6,350 nt of DNA, taken from an uncultured Lachnospiraceae bacterium (GTDB taxonomy: Bacteria; Bacillota_A; Clostridia; Lachnospirales; Lachnospiraceae). The DNA lies in NCBI GenBank assembly GCA_902787595.1, contig CADAHD010000140.1, forward strand, positions 2,114 to 8,463, in the 5' to 3' direction. Position 1 is the stretch's first letter, and every line of letters begins with the position of its first letter. Shown here piece after piece: positions 1 to 4,950 of the stretch. The notes beneath the pieces were generated by a model. It was not told where the DNA came from. It did not search any database and saw nothing but the letters and a program-made list of their open reading frames with translations. A program made the translations under genes and the position numbers.

Positions 1-489
1 CCGGCTTTGATGCCTTTGTATGATGCGGATTTGGATTATACAATAGCATATGTTAAGCCGGCAGAAGGCTTTACTTACTTTGGAGATCCCGCACCGACCG
101 AAGATATGCTGTTTATAGATAAAGATGAAAACGCAGTAAAGATAGTAGTGGATCTGGGATACAGTTATTGGAAAGATATCCTGGAAAACGGAACCCAGAG
201 CGTACAGGGCGGATTTACTTACTATACCACTGTGGATGAAAACAACTATGCCGAGATCATGGTCGATCTGCAGTATGCTTACGATTTTTCACCCGTATAT
301 CTGATAATGGAAGGAACGTGGGATTCCGAGGCAGGCAAATTTGGGGAAGACGGGGTTTTTTCCCTTATGTTTTTAGCATATGATGATACCTGCGTAGAAA
401 TAAGACTGTCAAGAGACATGGTGGAAAACTGGAATTTTTATGATTATCAGGAATTCATGAGGAAATGGTTCCCGGAGGATGATGAATAA
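1..489 (+). CDS. C-terminal part of an unidentified acidic protein (5' end outside window)
   Basis: The frame is open from the first base and ends with TAA at 487-489, giving 162 visible residues. A TTG at 7 followed by ATG at 10 could be read as starts, but there is no room to see a ribosome binding site and the frame continues to the window edge, so I treat the gene as truncated at its 5' end. The visible part is rich in Asp, Glu, Tyr, Phe and Trp, has no obvious membrane segment, and alternates hydrophobic and polar residues as in a beta-rich soluble domain (for example FTYYTTVDENNYAEIMVDLQ). It ends in a very acidic tail, PEDDE. I do not recognise the family. It converges on the gene at 526-1335 with only a 36-base gap. 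Confidence 0.7.
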   Translation, partial: PALMPLYDADLDYTIAYVKPAEGFTYFGDPAPTEDMLFIDKDENAVKIVVDLGYSYWKDILENGTQSVQGGFTYYTTVDENNYAEIMVDLQYAYDFSPVYLIMEGTWDSEAGKFGEDGVFSLMFLAYDDTCVEIRLSRDMVENWNFYDYQEFMRKWFPEDDE

Positions 490-490
490 A

Positions 491-525
491 GCTGCCGGGG
501 CGGCATTAAGACACACAGCCGGAGC
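491..525. terminator. GC-rich inverted repeat in the convergent gap, possible shared terminator
   Basis: The 36-base gap between two converging genes holds two overlapping inverted repeats. One is TGCCG (493-497), a GGG loop and CGGCA (501-505). The other pairs GCTGCCGG (491-498) with CCGGAGC (519-525) with one bulged base. On the - strand the second is followed by GCTTTATT, on the + strand by TTATG, so neither side has a real T run. Position favours a terminator serving both genes, but the sequence is weak. Confidence 0.3.
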
Positions 526-1335
526 TTATGTCGCGATCACCATATCCATGGTACCGTCATTGTAGAATATGGCGAGCATGGGCAGCCATGAAAACCATTC
601 GGCTATTACAGAGTCTTTAAACTGATAACGGTCATACCAATGATCGCGGTTCATAGTCCTGTGATAGTGACCGGCGATATGGCGGAAATCGGAATTACTG
701 AGTAAAAAACGCTCATCACCGTCACTGCGTGGCGGGATGAGTTTTTTTATATCGGGAAAGTATTCCCAGCCTTCAACCTGTGAAAGCTCCGGACAGTGGG
801 CTTTTAATGCGGCATCGATAAAAGCTGTCTTTAAGCCGACATCATTTTCGGAATGCATTGAGCGGTATTCGTTCATCGTTTCGGAGATGACGTATTGGAT
901 GTAATTACATATTATATCGTGTTCGGTATATTCAACGGAGCTCTCTCCGGCGTTATGGCTGCGCCATTTTTCGAAAGAGCTGATCCCGGTGGCAACTTTT
1001 TCCGGAGTATATATGATCTTTCTGAAAAATTTTATATACAGGATCCTGCCAAGTATCAGGGCGATGATGATAATGACCGCGATGGGGACCGCTTTTATGT
1101 GATTCTGAATAAGCCAAAGGGCAAAAGCAACAGAGGTAATAAGGACAGGCGGACCATAAATGAGAAGACGCCATATAAAAACATAGACAAAGGCATCTGC
1201 GAGCTTATCAAGCCCGCCGTCGGGACCGTGTTTTACACCGATAAAAGCATACAGCAGCATTCCTGAAATAAGCCAAAGAACAGACAGGACCAACGACCAT
1301 ATCATCTTTATATCCGTTATCTGAAACAGGTTCAT
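526..1335 (-). CDS. Unidentified multi-pass membrane protein with a C-terminal soluble domain (269 aa)
   Basis: The gene starts at ATG 1335-1333, preceded on the - strand by AAGGGAG (ctccct at 1342-1347) at a good distance, and ends with TAA at 528-526. The N-terminal 105 residues are strongly hydrophobic, with likely membrane segments near residues 12-34, 48-76 and 83-104; the middle stretch may be one long or two short spans. A basic patch (KFFRK, about 102-106) follows, then a soluble domain of about 160 residues that should face the cytoplasm or outside depending on whether there are three or four spans. The soluble part has a His-rich stretch, H219-x3-H223-x-H225 and H232, which could bind metal, but I know no family with this pattern. 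The C-terminus is aromatic (EWFSWLPMLAIFYNDGTMDM). Open frames on the other strand here lack ribosome binding sites and look like shadows. Expression is probably from the extended -10 promoter at 1374-1382. Real gene likely, function unknown. Confidence 0.8.
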   Translation of the reverse strand: MNLFQITDIKMIWSLVLSVLWLISGMLLYAFIGVKHGPDGGLDKLADAFVYVFIWRLLIYGPPVLITSVAFALWLIQNHIKAVPIAVIIIIALILGRILYIKFFRKIIYTPEKVATGISSFEKWRSHNAGESSVEYTEHDIICNYIQYVISETMNEYRSMHSENDVGLKTAFIDAALKAHCPELSQVEGWEYFPDIKKLIPPRSDGDERFLLSNSDFRHIAGHYHRTMNRDHWYDRYQFKDSVIAEWFSWLPMLAIFYNDGTMDMVIAT

Positions 1336-1373
1336 ATATTGCTCCCTTGTTATATAAGGAATGAATTAAAAAG

Positions 1374-1402
1374 ATTATATCAAATATCACGATCTGATAA
1401 AA
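1374..1402 (-). promoter_or_regulatory. Extended -10 promoter for the membrane protein gene
   Basis: On the - strand the sequence TGATATAAT (1382 down to 1374) is a perfect TATAAT preceded by the TGn extended -10 motif. The -35 position holds only T-rich sequence (TTTTAT, 1402-1397, with a 17-base spacer), which fits promoters that rely on the extended -10. The predicted transcript start near 1367 leaves a short leader with the AAGGGAG site before the ATG at 1335. Confidence 0.6.
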
Positions 1403-1461
1403 GGTTTTAGAATGAGGAATACAGGAAGATGAGGACGTGTTTAAAGCAGGGGCATAGTTTA

Positions 1462-1490
1462 TTGAATACACGGATCTGTTAGGGTATAAT
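1462..1490 (+). promoter_or_regulatory. Sigma-A-type promoter for the LUD-family gene
   Basis: TTGAAT at 1462-1467 and a perfect TATAAT at 1485-1490 are separated by exactly 17 bases. The predicted start near 1497 gives a leader of about 55 bases before the ATG at 1552. No further operator-like repeat is evident between the two divergent promoters of this spacer. Confidence 0.7.
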
Positions 1491-1551
1491 TTATCAGGAT
1501 ATAAGGCCGCGTATTTTGCAGGTATAACAGAGCAGAGAAGGGAGAAAACGT

Positions 1552-2190
1552 ATGAATGAAAATATCGTAAAAAGAAATGAACTTCTGGCGCAGAAGGTGA
1601 TAAAGGGGCTGGAATCCCGCAATATGAGCGGGTATTATGTACCGACAGCCGGAGAGGCTTTAAAGAAAGCGCTTGAGCTGATCCCGGAAGGGGCTTCGGT
1701 CACTATGGGCGGAGCGATGAGCGCACATGAGATAGGGCTGGTTGAAGCACTCAAAAACGGAAACTACGACTTTATGGACCGTGACGCGGCAAAGACTCCG
1801 GAAGAAAAGCGCGCTGTCATGTTAAAGGGCTATGATGCGGATTTCTTCCTGACAAGCGCAAATGCCATGACTGAGGATGGCGTTATGGTAAATATAGACG
1901 GTAATTCGAACCGTGTTTCCATGATAGCGCAGGGGCCTAAGAAGGTGATCTGTATCGTGGGAATGAACAAGATCTGTGATGATGTTGACGGCGCGATGAA
2001 GCGTGCGAGAAACGTGGCTGCACCCATAAATGCACAGCGTTTCGGCTTGCAGACGCCGTGTGCAAAGACAGGTTCGTGCATGAACTGCAAATCACCCGAC
2101 ACCATCTGCTGTCAGTTCCTGATCACAAGATTCTCAAGACATAAAGACAGGATACATGTGATACTTGTTGGTGAAAATCTGGGATTCTGA
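1552..2190 (+). CDS. LUD-domain protein (LutC/YkgG-like, DUF162), 212 aa
   Basis: ATG at 1552 follows AAGGGAG (1538-1544) by 7 bases. The protein matches the LUD/DUF162 family that includes LutC of the LutABC lactate oxidation system: an N-terminal helical region (about 1-45), a glycine-rich turn TMGGAMSAHEIGL (51-63), the family stretch FFLTSANAMTEDGVMVNIDG (98-117) running into NSNRV, and VICIVGMNKI (132-141). It ends with a cysteine cluster, C170-x5-C176-x2-C179-x6-C186-C187, within TPCAKTGSCMNC and SPDTICCQF. That cluster could hold an iron-sulfur centre or zinc; this is inference, as classical LutC is not defined by it. LutC of Bacillus subtilis is somewhat longer (about 240 residues). 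No lutA or lutB lies nearby: the gene has its own promoter and terminator, so it is a single-gene unit. Lactate utilisation is therefore a family label rather than a demonstrated role. The family call is firm, the function is not. Confidence 0.92.
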   Translation: MNENIVKRNELLAQKVIKGLESRNMSGYYVPTAGEALKKALELIPEGASVTMGGAMSAHEIGLVEALKNGNYDFMDRDAAKTPEEKRAVMLKGYDADFFLTSANAMTEDGVMVNIDGNSNRVSMIAQGPKKVICIVGMNKICDDVDGAMKRARNVAAPINAQRFGLQTPCAKTGSCMNCKSPDTICCQFLITRFSRHKDRIHVILVGENLGF

Positions 2191-2218
2191 GGGAAAACGC
2201 GGAATATAACATATCAGA

Positions 2219-2262
2219 ACGCCTTATATCGTTAAATCCAAGCGGTATAGGGCGTGTTTTTT
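2219..2262 (+). terminator. Intrinsic terminator of the LUD-family gene
   Basis: A 13-bp stem pairs 2219-2231 (ACGCCTTATATCG) with 2243-2255 (CGGTATAGGGCGT), with two G-U wobbles and an 11-base loop, followed by TTTTTT at 2257-2262. It lies 28 bases after the TGA. In the opposite direction the two wobbles become A-C mismatches and there is no T run, so it should work only on the + strand. Confidence 0.85.
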
Positions 2263-2291
2263 GATCGCTTTCTACGGTATTTATCCGTTAG

Positions 2292-2364
2292 TGGAGATAG
2301 GGGGATTCGAACCCCTGACCTATGCGTTGCGAACGCATCGCTCTCCCAGCTGAGCTATATCCCC
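2292..2364 (-). tRNA. tRNA-Ala (anticodon CGC)
   Basis: Read on the - strand, the 73 bases fold as a full cloverleaf. The acceptor stem is GGGGATA with TATCTCC and includes the G3-U70 wobble, the classic alanine identity element. The D arm is GCTC/GAGC. The anticodon stem ATGCG/CGCAT encloses the loop TTCGCAA, whose anticodon CGC (window 2331-2329) reads GCG codons. The T arm carries TTCGAAT. One T-stem pair, A49 with C65, is mismatched. The discriminator base is A (2292); the next bases are CTA, so CCA is not encoded and must be added enzymatically. The 5' ten bases overlap the end of the coding sequence at 2355-2600, so the tRNA is probably cut from a transcript that also carries that gene. 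No own promoter is evident just upstream, and no clear - strand terminator follows. Confidence 0.95.
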
Positions 2365-2600
2365 ATGATAGCGTTAAGCGGATTTATCTTCGCTGACGCT
2401 TTTTTTAATTCACCCAGATTGGCTTTAAGGTAATCTTCTAATTGGGCTTTTTCTTCGTTTGTGAAGCCTTCAGACCGGATAATGACACAGTCGGGGATAG
2501 TGCCTTCCGCATAGCGCTCATTATCGGTAAAACGGACGCAGGCCTGCTTTTTGCCGTCTTTAACGCTTATTCCGGATATCTGCAAAGTCAGCTCGTCCAT
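2355..2600 (-). CDS. Small unidentified protein (81 aa) overlapping tRNA-Ala
   Basis: I start the gene at ATG 2600-2598 because GGGAG (ctccc at 2607-2611) lies 6 bases upstream; an in-frame GTG 18 bases earlier would place that site inside the gene. The 81-residue product is soluble, with a beta-like first half (MDELTLQISGISVKDGKKQA) and a hydrophobic patch TIPDCVIIRS (about 34-43), then a charged amphipathic helix (NEEKAQLEDYLKANLGELKK, about 48-67) and the tail NPLNAIMGI. The family is not one I can name. Its stop TAG (2357-2355) corresponds to tRNA bases 8-10, so the last codons belong to both genes. It is transcribed from the promoter at 2682-2710 after a leader of about 75 bases containing a small hairpin. 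The sequence looks like a genuine protein, and the good ribosome binding site supports translation. Confidence 0.75.
   Translation of the reverse strand: MDELTLQISGISVKDGKKQACVRFTDNERYAEGTIPDCVIIRSEGFTNEEKAQLEDYLKANLGELKKASAKINPLNAIMGI
2371..2406 (+). terminator. Terminator-like hairpin antisense to the small gene
   Basis: On the + strand GCGTTAAGCG (2371-2380) can pair with CGCTGACGC (2391-2399): two 4-bp GC-rich blocks separated by a small internal loop, a 10-base loop, then seven T residues at 2400-2406. It lies inside the - strand coding sequence, where the T run encodes Lys-Lys. It could stop + strand read-through from the LUD gene or may be chance. Confidence 0.3.
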
Positions 2601-2628
2601 TATATACTCCCAAGGCACACGTTACGCC

Positions 2629-2647
2629 CTTCTGCGGTCTGCAGAAG
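2629..2647 (-). other. Small hairpin in the leader of the 81-aa gene / tRNA-Ala transcript
   Basis: CTTCTGC (2629-2635) and GCAGAAG (2641-2647) form a perfect 7-bp stem with a 5-base loop. It sits between the predicted transcript start (near 2675) and the ribosome binding site (2607-2611) of the - strand transcript. It has no T run, so it is not a terminator; it may affect stability or translation of the leader. Confidence 0.4.
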
Positions 2648-2681
2648 CCGTCACATTATTGCGCATCGCATTTACGCGCTT

Positions 2682-2710
2682 ATTATACAGCATTCCCGGC
2701 CTGTCTGCAA
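2682..2710 (-). promoter_or_regulatory. Promoter for the 81-aa gene and tRNA-Ala
   Basis: On the - strand TTGCAG (2710-2705) and a perfect TATAAT (2687-2682) are separated by 17 bases. It is the only good promoter upstream of the small gene and tRNA-Ala, so both are probably on one transcript. Confidence 0.65.
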
Positions 2711-2729
2711 TGCCCGGTAGCGGAAATGC

Positions 2730-2739
2730 AACAGCTGTT
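2730..2739. promoter_or_regulatory. Perfect palindrome AACAGCTGTT between divergent promoters
   Basis: AACAGCTGTT is a 10-base perfect palindrome; with one mismatch it extends to 2728-2741. It ends two bases before the -35 of the rightward promoter and lies about 20 bases behind the leftward -35, a fitting place for an operator serving either direction. No regulator is identified. Confidence 0.25.
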
Positions 2740-2741
2740 AC

Positions 2742-2769
2742 TTGTAATAATCATGTTTAATGATAAAAT
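2742..2769 (+). promoter_or_regulatory. Candidate promoter for the two-gene membrane unit
   Basis: TTGTAA at 2742-2747 and TAAAAT at 2764-2769 are 16 bases apart, and the -10 is preceded by TGA (2761-2763), an extended -10 motif. A TATAAT follows at 2769-2774 but has no -35 at a suitable distance. Either way transcription should start near 2776-2781, before the ribosome binding site at 2806-2812. Confidence 0.5.
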
Positions 2770-2816
2770 ATAATTGTATATCTGTAATCATGTGCCACTA
2801 TCAAAAGGAGGGAATA

Positions 2817-3398
2817 ATGCAGGATTTTCAGAATATGGCTCAAAACGGCATTCAGCAATCCAATATCGAAGAATTCGTAAATAATCCTATTGTCAGAAAG
2901 GCCAGGGCGTTAATGGATCTCGTTAAGGGATTAATGGCAGTGGGAATATGTTCCTATGTTTTATTCTTTACCCCGTTCTTTGACAGGTTCTCTGAAATCG
3001 AGGATGATATTGCGCAGGTATTCGCCAAGGGGATGAAGGCATTGCTGGTATTATTTATTGTTATGGGATTTTTAATGTTCATTCGCAGCCTGGTGGTCCT
3101 GATACTTCTGCAGACGGGAAATGACGGTACAGGCGCAGGACACAGGTTCATTGTTATCGTTGGGGCAATGCAGGCAAACGCAGGCAGGGTGTTCCAGATG
3201 GTATTCGGAGGCATCTTTGTAGCATTCAGCTTTTTTGCTTTCACCCAGGGCCCGGATATGCTGGCAGAGGGTTCTACCGTAGAAGGTTTGTACATAGTTT
3301 CCGGAATATTTACGCTGGCAGGCCTGGGACTTATCATAGGCGCCATAATAGGTATCGTAAAGAGTGTTAAGTATTACTTAAGCGGAGCAGCTGATTAA
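2817..3398 (+). CDS. Unidentified four-span membrane protein (193 aa)
   Basis: The start is ATG 2817, placed 5 bases after a strong AGGAGG (2806-2811). The frame is open back to an ATG at 2760, but that codon lies in the promoter region and has no ribosome binding site. The product has a polar, Gln/Asn-rich N-terminus (1-30) and four likely membrane segments near residues 36-54, 73-99, 125-144 and 157-183. The loop between spans 1 and 2 is acidic (FSEIEDDIAQ), and the loop before span 3 is Gly-rich (GNDGTGAGHR). I recognise no motif or family. The next gene begins 30 bases after the TAA with its own ribosome binding site and no terminator between, so the two are probably one operon; both being small membrane proteins suggests they may act together. 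Confidence 0.82.
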   Translation: MQDFQNMAQNGIQQSNIEEFVNNPIVRKARALMDLVKGLMAVGICSYVLFFTPFFDRFSEIEDDIAQVFAKGMKALLVLFIVMGFLMFIRSLVVLILLQTGNDGTGAGHRFIVIVGAMQANAGRVFQMVFGGIFVAFSFFAFTQGPDMLAEGSTVEGLYIVSGIFTLAGLGLIIGAIIGIVKSVKYYLSGAAD

Positions 3399-3428
3399 GG
3401 TATTATATATAGTAAAAGGGGGAATTAA

Positions 3429-4151
3429 ATGAACGGTTTGTTTGAGATCTTTTTCGGCCTGGCATTTGGCGGGGTAGGATTTGGAGTTTTTCTTATCTGC
3501 CTTATCAAACCTGAGGGGACGGTAGTAGAGAATGCCTGGATAGGAATGCTGGTAGGCGGCATATTTGCCCTGATTGGCGTTGGTATTATTGTTTCGGGCA
3601 TTAAGAAAATATTAAAGGTCACGAAGGCGAAGAAAGAAGGTGAGCATTATTCGGCAAAGATAGTTGCGCATGAGCCTGATTACAGCATAAGAGTCAACGG
3701 CCGTCCCGCAATATCGCTTATAGTGCGCTTTAAGGATTCACAGAAAAGACTGCGTCAGGAGGTAATCAAAACCGGCTCGACGCAATGGAGCGGATTTCAG
3801 GTGGGCGGAACGGTAGAGATCGCTGAATACGACAGTGAAGTATATGTTATCAGTAAGAAAGCAGAGATGGTAACAATACCGGAGCAGGATGAGATCATGG
3901 ACCCCTATGCTCAGGTAATATCGCTTACAGGCTACACATCAACAGCAATCCCGACCGGAAATCCGGGAGGATTTGGCGTGGGCGCGGAGGCAGTTCCGGG
4001 GGCAGCGCCCGCGGCGCCCATAGGCATGGCAGGAGCGATGAGTGTGGCGTGTCCGGGCTGCGGAGCAGTCTCAATGGTACTGCCGGGAACTACTATAGTA
4101 TGCAAATGCGGAAGGCAGTTTAGATTGACTGAGGACCACATGATAGTGTAA
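3429..4151 (+). CDS. Membrane protein with beta-type domain and C-terminal zinc ribbon (240 aa)
   Basis: ATG 3429 follows AAGGGGGA (3416-3423). The order of parts is: two membrane segments (about 5-26 and 36-59) in a glycine-rich hairpin, a basic stretch (KKILKVTKAKK, 59-69), a beta-rich domain (about 72-142: YSAKIVAHEPDYSIRVNGRP, then FQVGGTVEIAEYDSEVYVIS), a Gly/Ala/Pro linker (about 170-205), and a zinc ribbon. The middle domain resembles DUF3592-type domains, where a conserved G-x-V-x-[VI]-x-Y-[DN] strand closes the fold, but that is by eye. The ribbon has C208-x2-C211 and C225-x-C227 (ACPGCG and VCKCG), four ligands with a short second knuckle. By the positive-inside rule the ribbon and beta domain should be cytoplasmic. 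Function is unknown; a sensing or scaffolding role with the upstream membrane protein is only a guess. A strong hairpin follows 7 bases after the TAA. Confidence 0.83.
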   Translation: MNGLFEIFFGLAFGGVGFGVFLICLIKPEGTVVENAWIGMLVGGIFALIGVGIIVSGIKKILKVTKAKKEGEHYSAKIVAHEPDYSIRVNGRPAISLIVRFKDSQKRLRQEVIKTGSTQWSGFQVGGTVEIAEYDSEVYVISKKAEMVTIPEQDEIMDPYAQVISLTGYTSTAIPTGNPGGFGVGAEAVPGAAPAAPIGMAGAMSVACPGCGAVSMVLPGTTIVCKCGRQFRLTEDHMIV

Positions 4152-4157
4152 TATATA

Positions 4158-4220
4158 ATCCTTCGCTGCGCGCGGAAGTTATTGCATCTGAGGCGCAGCG
4201 GAGGATCAGGATATTTTTTT
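4158..4220 (+). terminator. Strong hairpin with offset T run between the membrane unit and the cyclophilin gene
   Basis: A 14-bp stem pairs 4158-4171 (ATCCTTCGCTGCGC) with 4193-4206 (GCGCAGCGGAGGAT), with one G-U wobble and a 21-base loop. Seven T residues follow at 4214-4220, but seven bases after the stem instead of directly. It may be a weak or partial terminator that lets some transcription reach the cyclophilin gene, an mRNA stabilising end, or an attenuator. No separate promoter for the downstream gene is apparent in the 87-base gap. Confidence 0.55.
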
Positions 4221-4238
4221 GATGTAGGAAAAATGATT

Positions 4239-4871
4239 ATGAAAAAGTTACTGTTAACGGTTCTCGGCTGTGTTATGCTGCTGAGCGCCTGCACGAGCAC
4301 GAAGAGCACGTCGGCAACAGAAGGGACGCCTGAGCAGCAGGCACAGGAGGCTGCGCCTACTGAAGCCCCTGAATTGAAAACGATCAATGCGGCTATCGAC
4401 ATAAAGGATTACGGAACCATAGAGCTGGTACTGTATCCGGATTATGCGCCCATTACAGTTGAAAACTTTGTAAATCTGGCAGAGAGCGGCTTTTATGACG
4501 GCCTTACTTTCCACCGCATAATGTATGGATTTATGATGCAGGGCGGCGATCCGGAGGGAACAGGCTTCGGCGGATCCGATACTACCATAAAAGGTGAGTT
4601 CCCCGCGAACGGTGTTGACAATCCGCTTTTACACAAGCGCGGCACTATAAGCATGGCAAGGGCAAATGATCCTGACAGCGCATCCTCACAGTTTTTCATC
4701 ATGCATCAGGATTGGCCCTCACTGGATGGCTATTATGCGGCTTTCGGCGAGGTGGTGAGCGGCATAGAGGTTGTGGATGCGATCTGCGAATCTGCACAGC
4801 CCATTGACGACAACGGCACCATTCCTGCAGATCAGCAGCCTGTGATCAACAGTATTACGATAAAGAAGTAA
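4239..4871 (+). CDS. Lipoprotein cyclophilin-type peptidyl-prolyl isomerase (210 aa)
   Basis: I choose ATG 4239: AGGA (4226-4229) lies 9 bases upstream, while ATG 4233 is only 3 bases from it. The protein starts MKKLLLTVLG with a lipobox LSAC, so it should be cut and lipid-anchored at C18 on the outer face of the membrane. A Ser/Thr/Glu/Ala/Pro-rich linker runs to about 48. The cyclophilin domain (about 51-208) catalyses proline cis-trans isomerisation. It shows FHRIMYGFMMQGGDPEGTG (91-109) with R93, F98 and Q101 matching human CypA R55, F60 and Q63, then GTISMARA, SQFFI (150-154) and LDGYYAAFGEV (162-172). The position of CypA W121, important for cyclosporin binding, is S161, and H126 is Y166, so low drug sensitivity is expected, as in many bacterial members. 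Likely role: folding of exported or wall proteins. The gene may depend on read-through from the upstream membrane unit. Confidence 0.95.
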   Translation: MKKLLLTVLGCVMLLSACTSTKSTSATEGTPEQQAQEAAPTEAPELKTINAAIDIKDYGTIELVLYPDYAPITVENFVNLAESGFYDGLTFHRIMYGFMMQGGDPEGTGFGGSDTTIKGEFPANGVDNPLLHKRGTISMARANDPDSASSQFFIMHQDWPSLDGYYAAFGEVVSGIEVVDAICESAQPIDDNGTIPADQQPVINSITIKK

Positions 4872-4879
4872 AAAAGTGC

Positions 4880-4911
4880 TTGCATTTTTAAAGTATATCT
4901 GTTAGGATAAT
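4880..4911 (+). promoter_or_regulatory. Weak candidate promoter for gdhA
   Basis: TTGCAT (4880-4885) and GATAAT (4906-4911) lie in an AT-rich stretch, but the spacer is 20 bases, longer than the usual 16-18. A second candidate, TTGTAA (4918-4923) with TCTGAT (4942-4947) at 18 bases, would start transcription inside the leader hairpin. gdhA is probably strongly expressed, so a promoter must lie in or upstream of this gap; I cannot settle which one. Confidence 0.3.
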
Positions 4912-4950
4912 CAAGGTTTGTAAATTAAGGAAGAGCATGTTTCTGATACC

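Noticed and set aside
895..1266. 123-codon open frame on the + strand inside the membrane protein gene
   Set aside because: No ribosome binding site, lies fully opposite a gene with a good start and clear membrane segments, and its product looks like low-quality shadow sequence.
2274..2288. ACGG/CCGT hairpin just downstream of tRNA-Ala as the tRNA terminator
   Set aside because: Four pairs only and no T run follows on the - strand.
2442..2760. Overlapping + strand open frames of 69 and 92 codons
   Set aside because: They run antisense through the small gene and across its promoter, lack ribosome binding sites, and have no protein-like features.
2760..2816. Upstream in-frame ATG extending the four-span membrane protein by 19 residues
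   Set aside because: It overlaps the predicted -10 region and has no ribosome binding site, whereas ATG 2817 has a strong AGGAGG.
2954..3346. 130-codon - strand open frame inside the four-span membrane gene
   Set aside because: Pro/Ser/Thr/Ile-rich composition typical of the reverse strand of a hydrophobic gene, with no start signal.
4222..4227. ATG-TAG start-stop just upstream of the cyclophilin gene as a regulatory minimal ORF
   Set aside because: The nearest GGAGG is 17 bases away and hidden in the hairpin stem; nothing else supports it.
4872..4889. Small A/T-rich hairpin just after the cyclophilin stop codon as its terminator
   Set aside because: Only seven pairs, four of them A-T and one G-U, with a 4-base loop; too weak to call despite the TTTTT.
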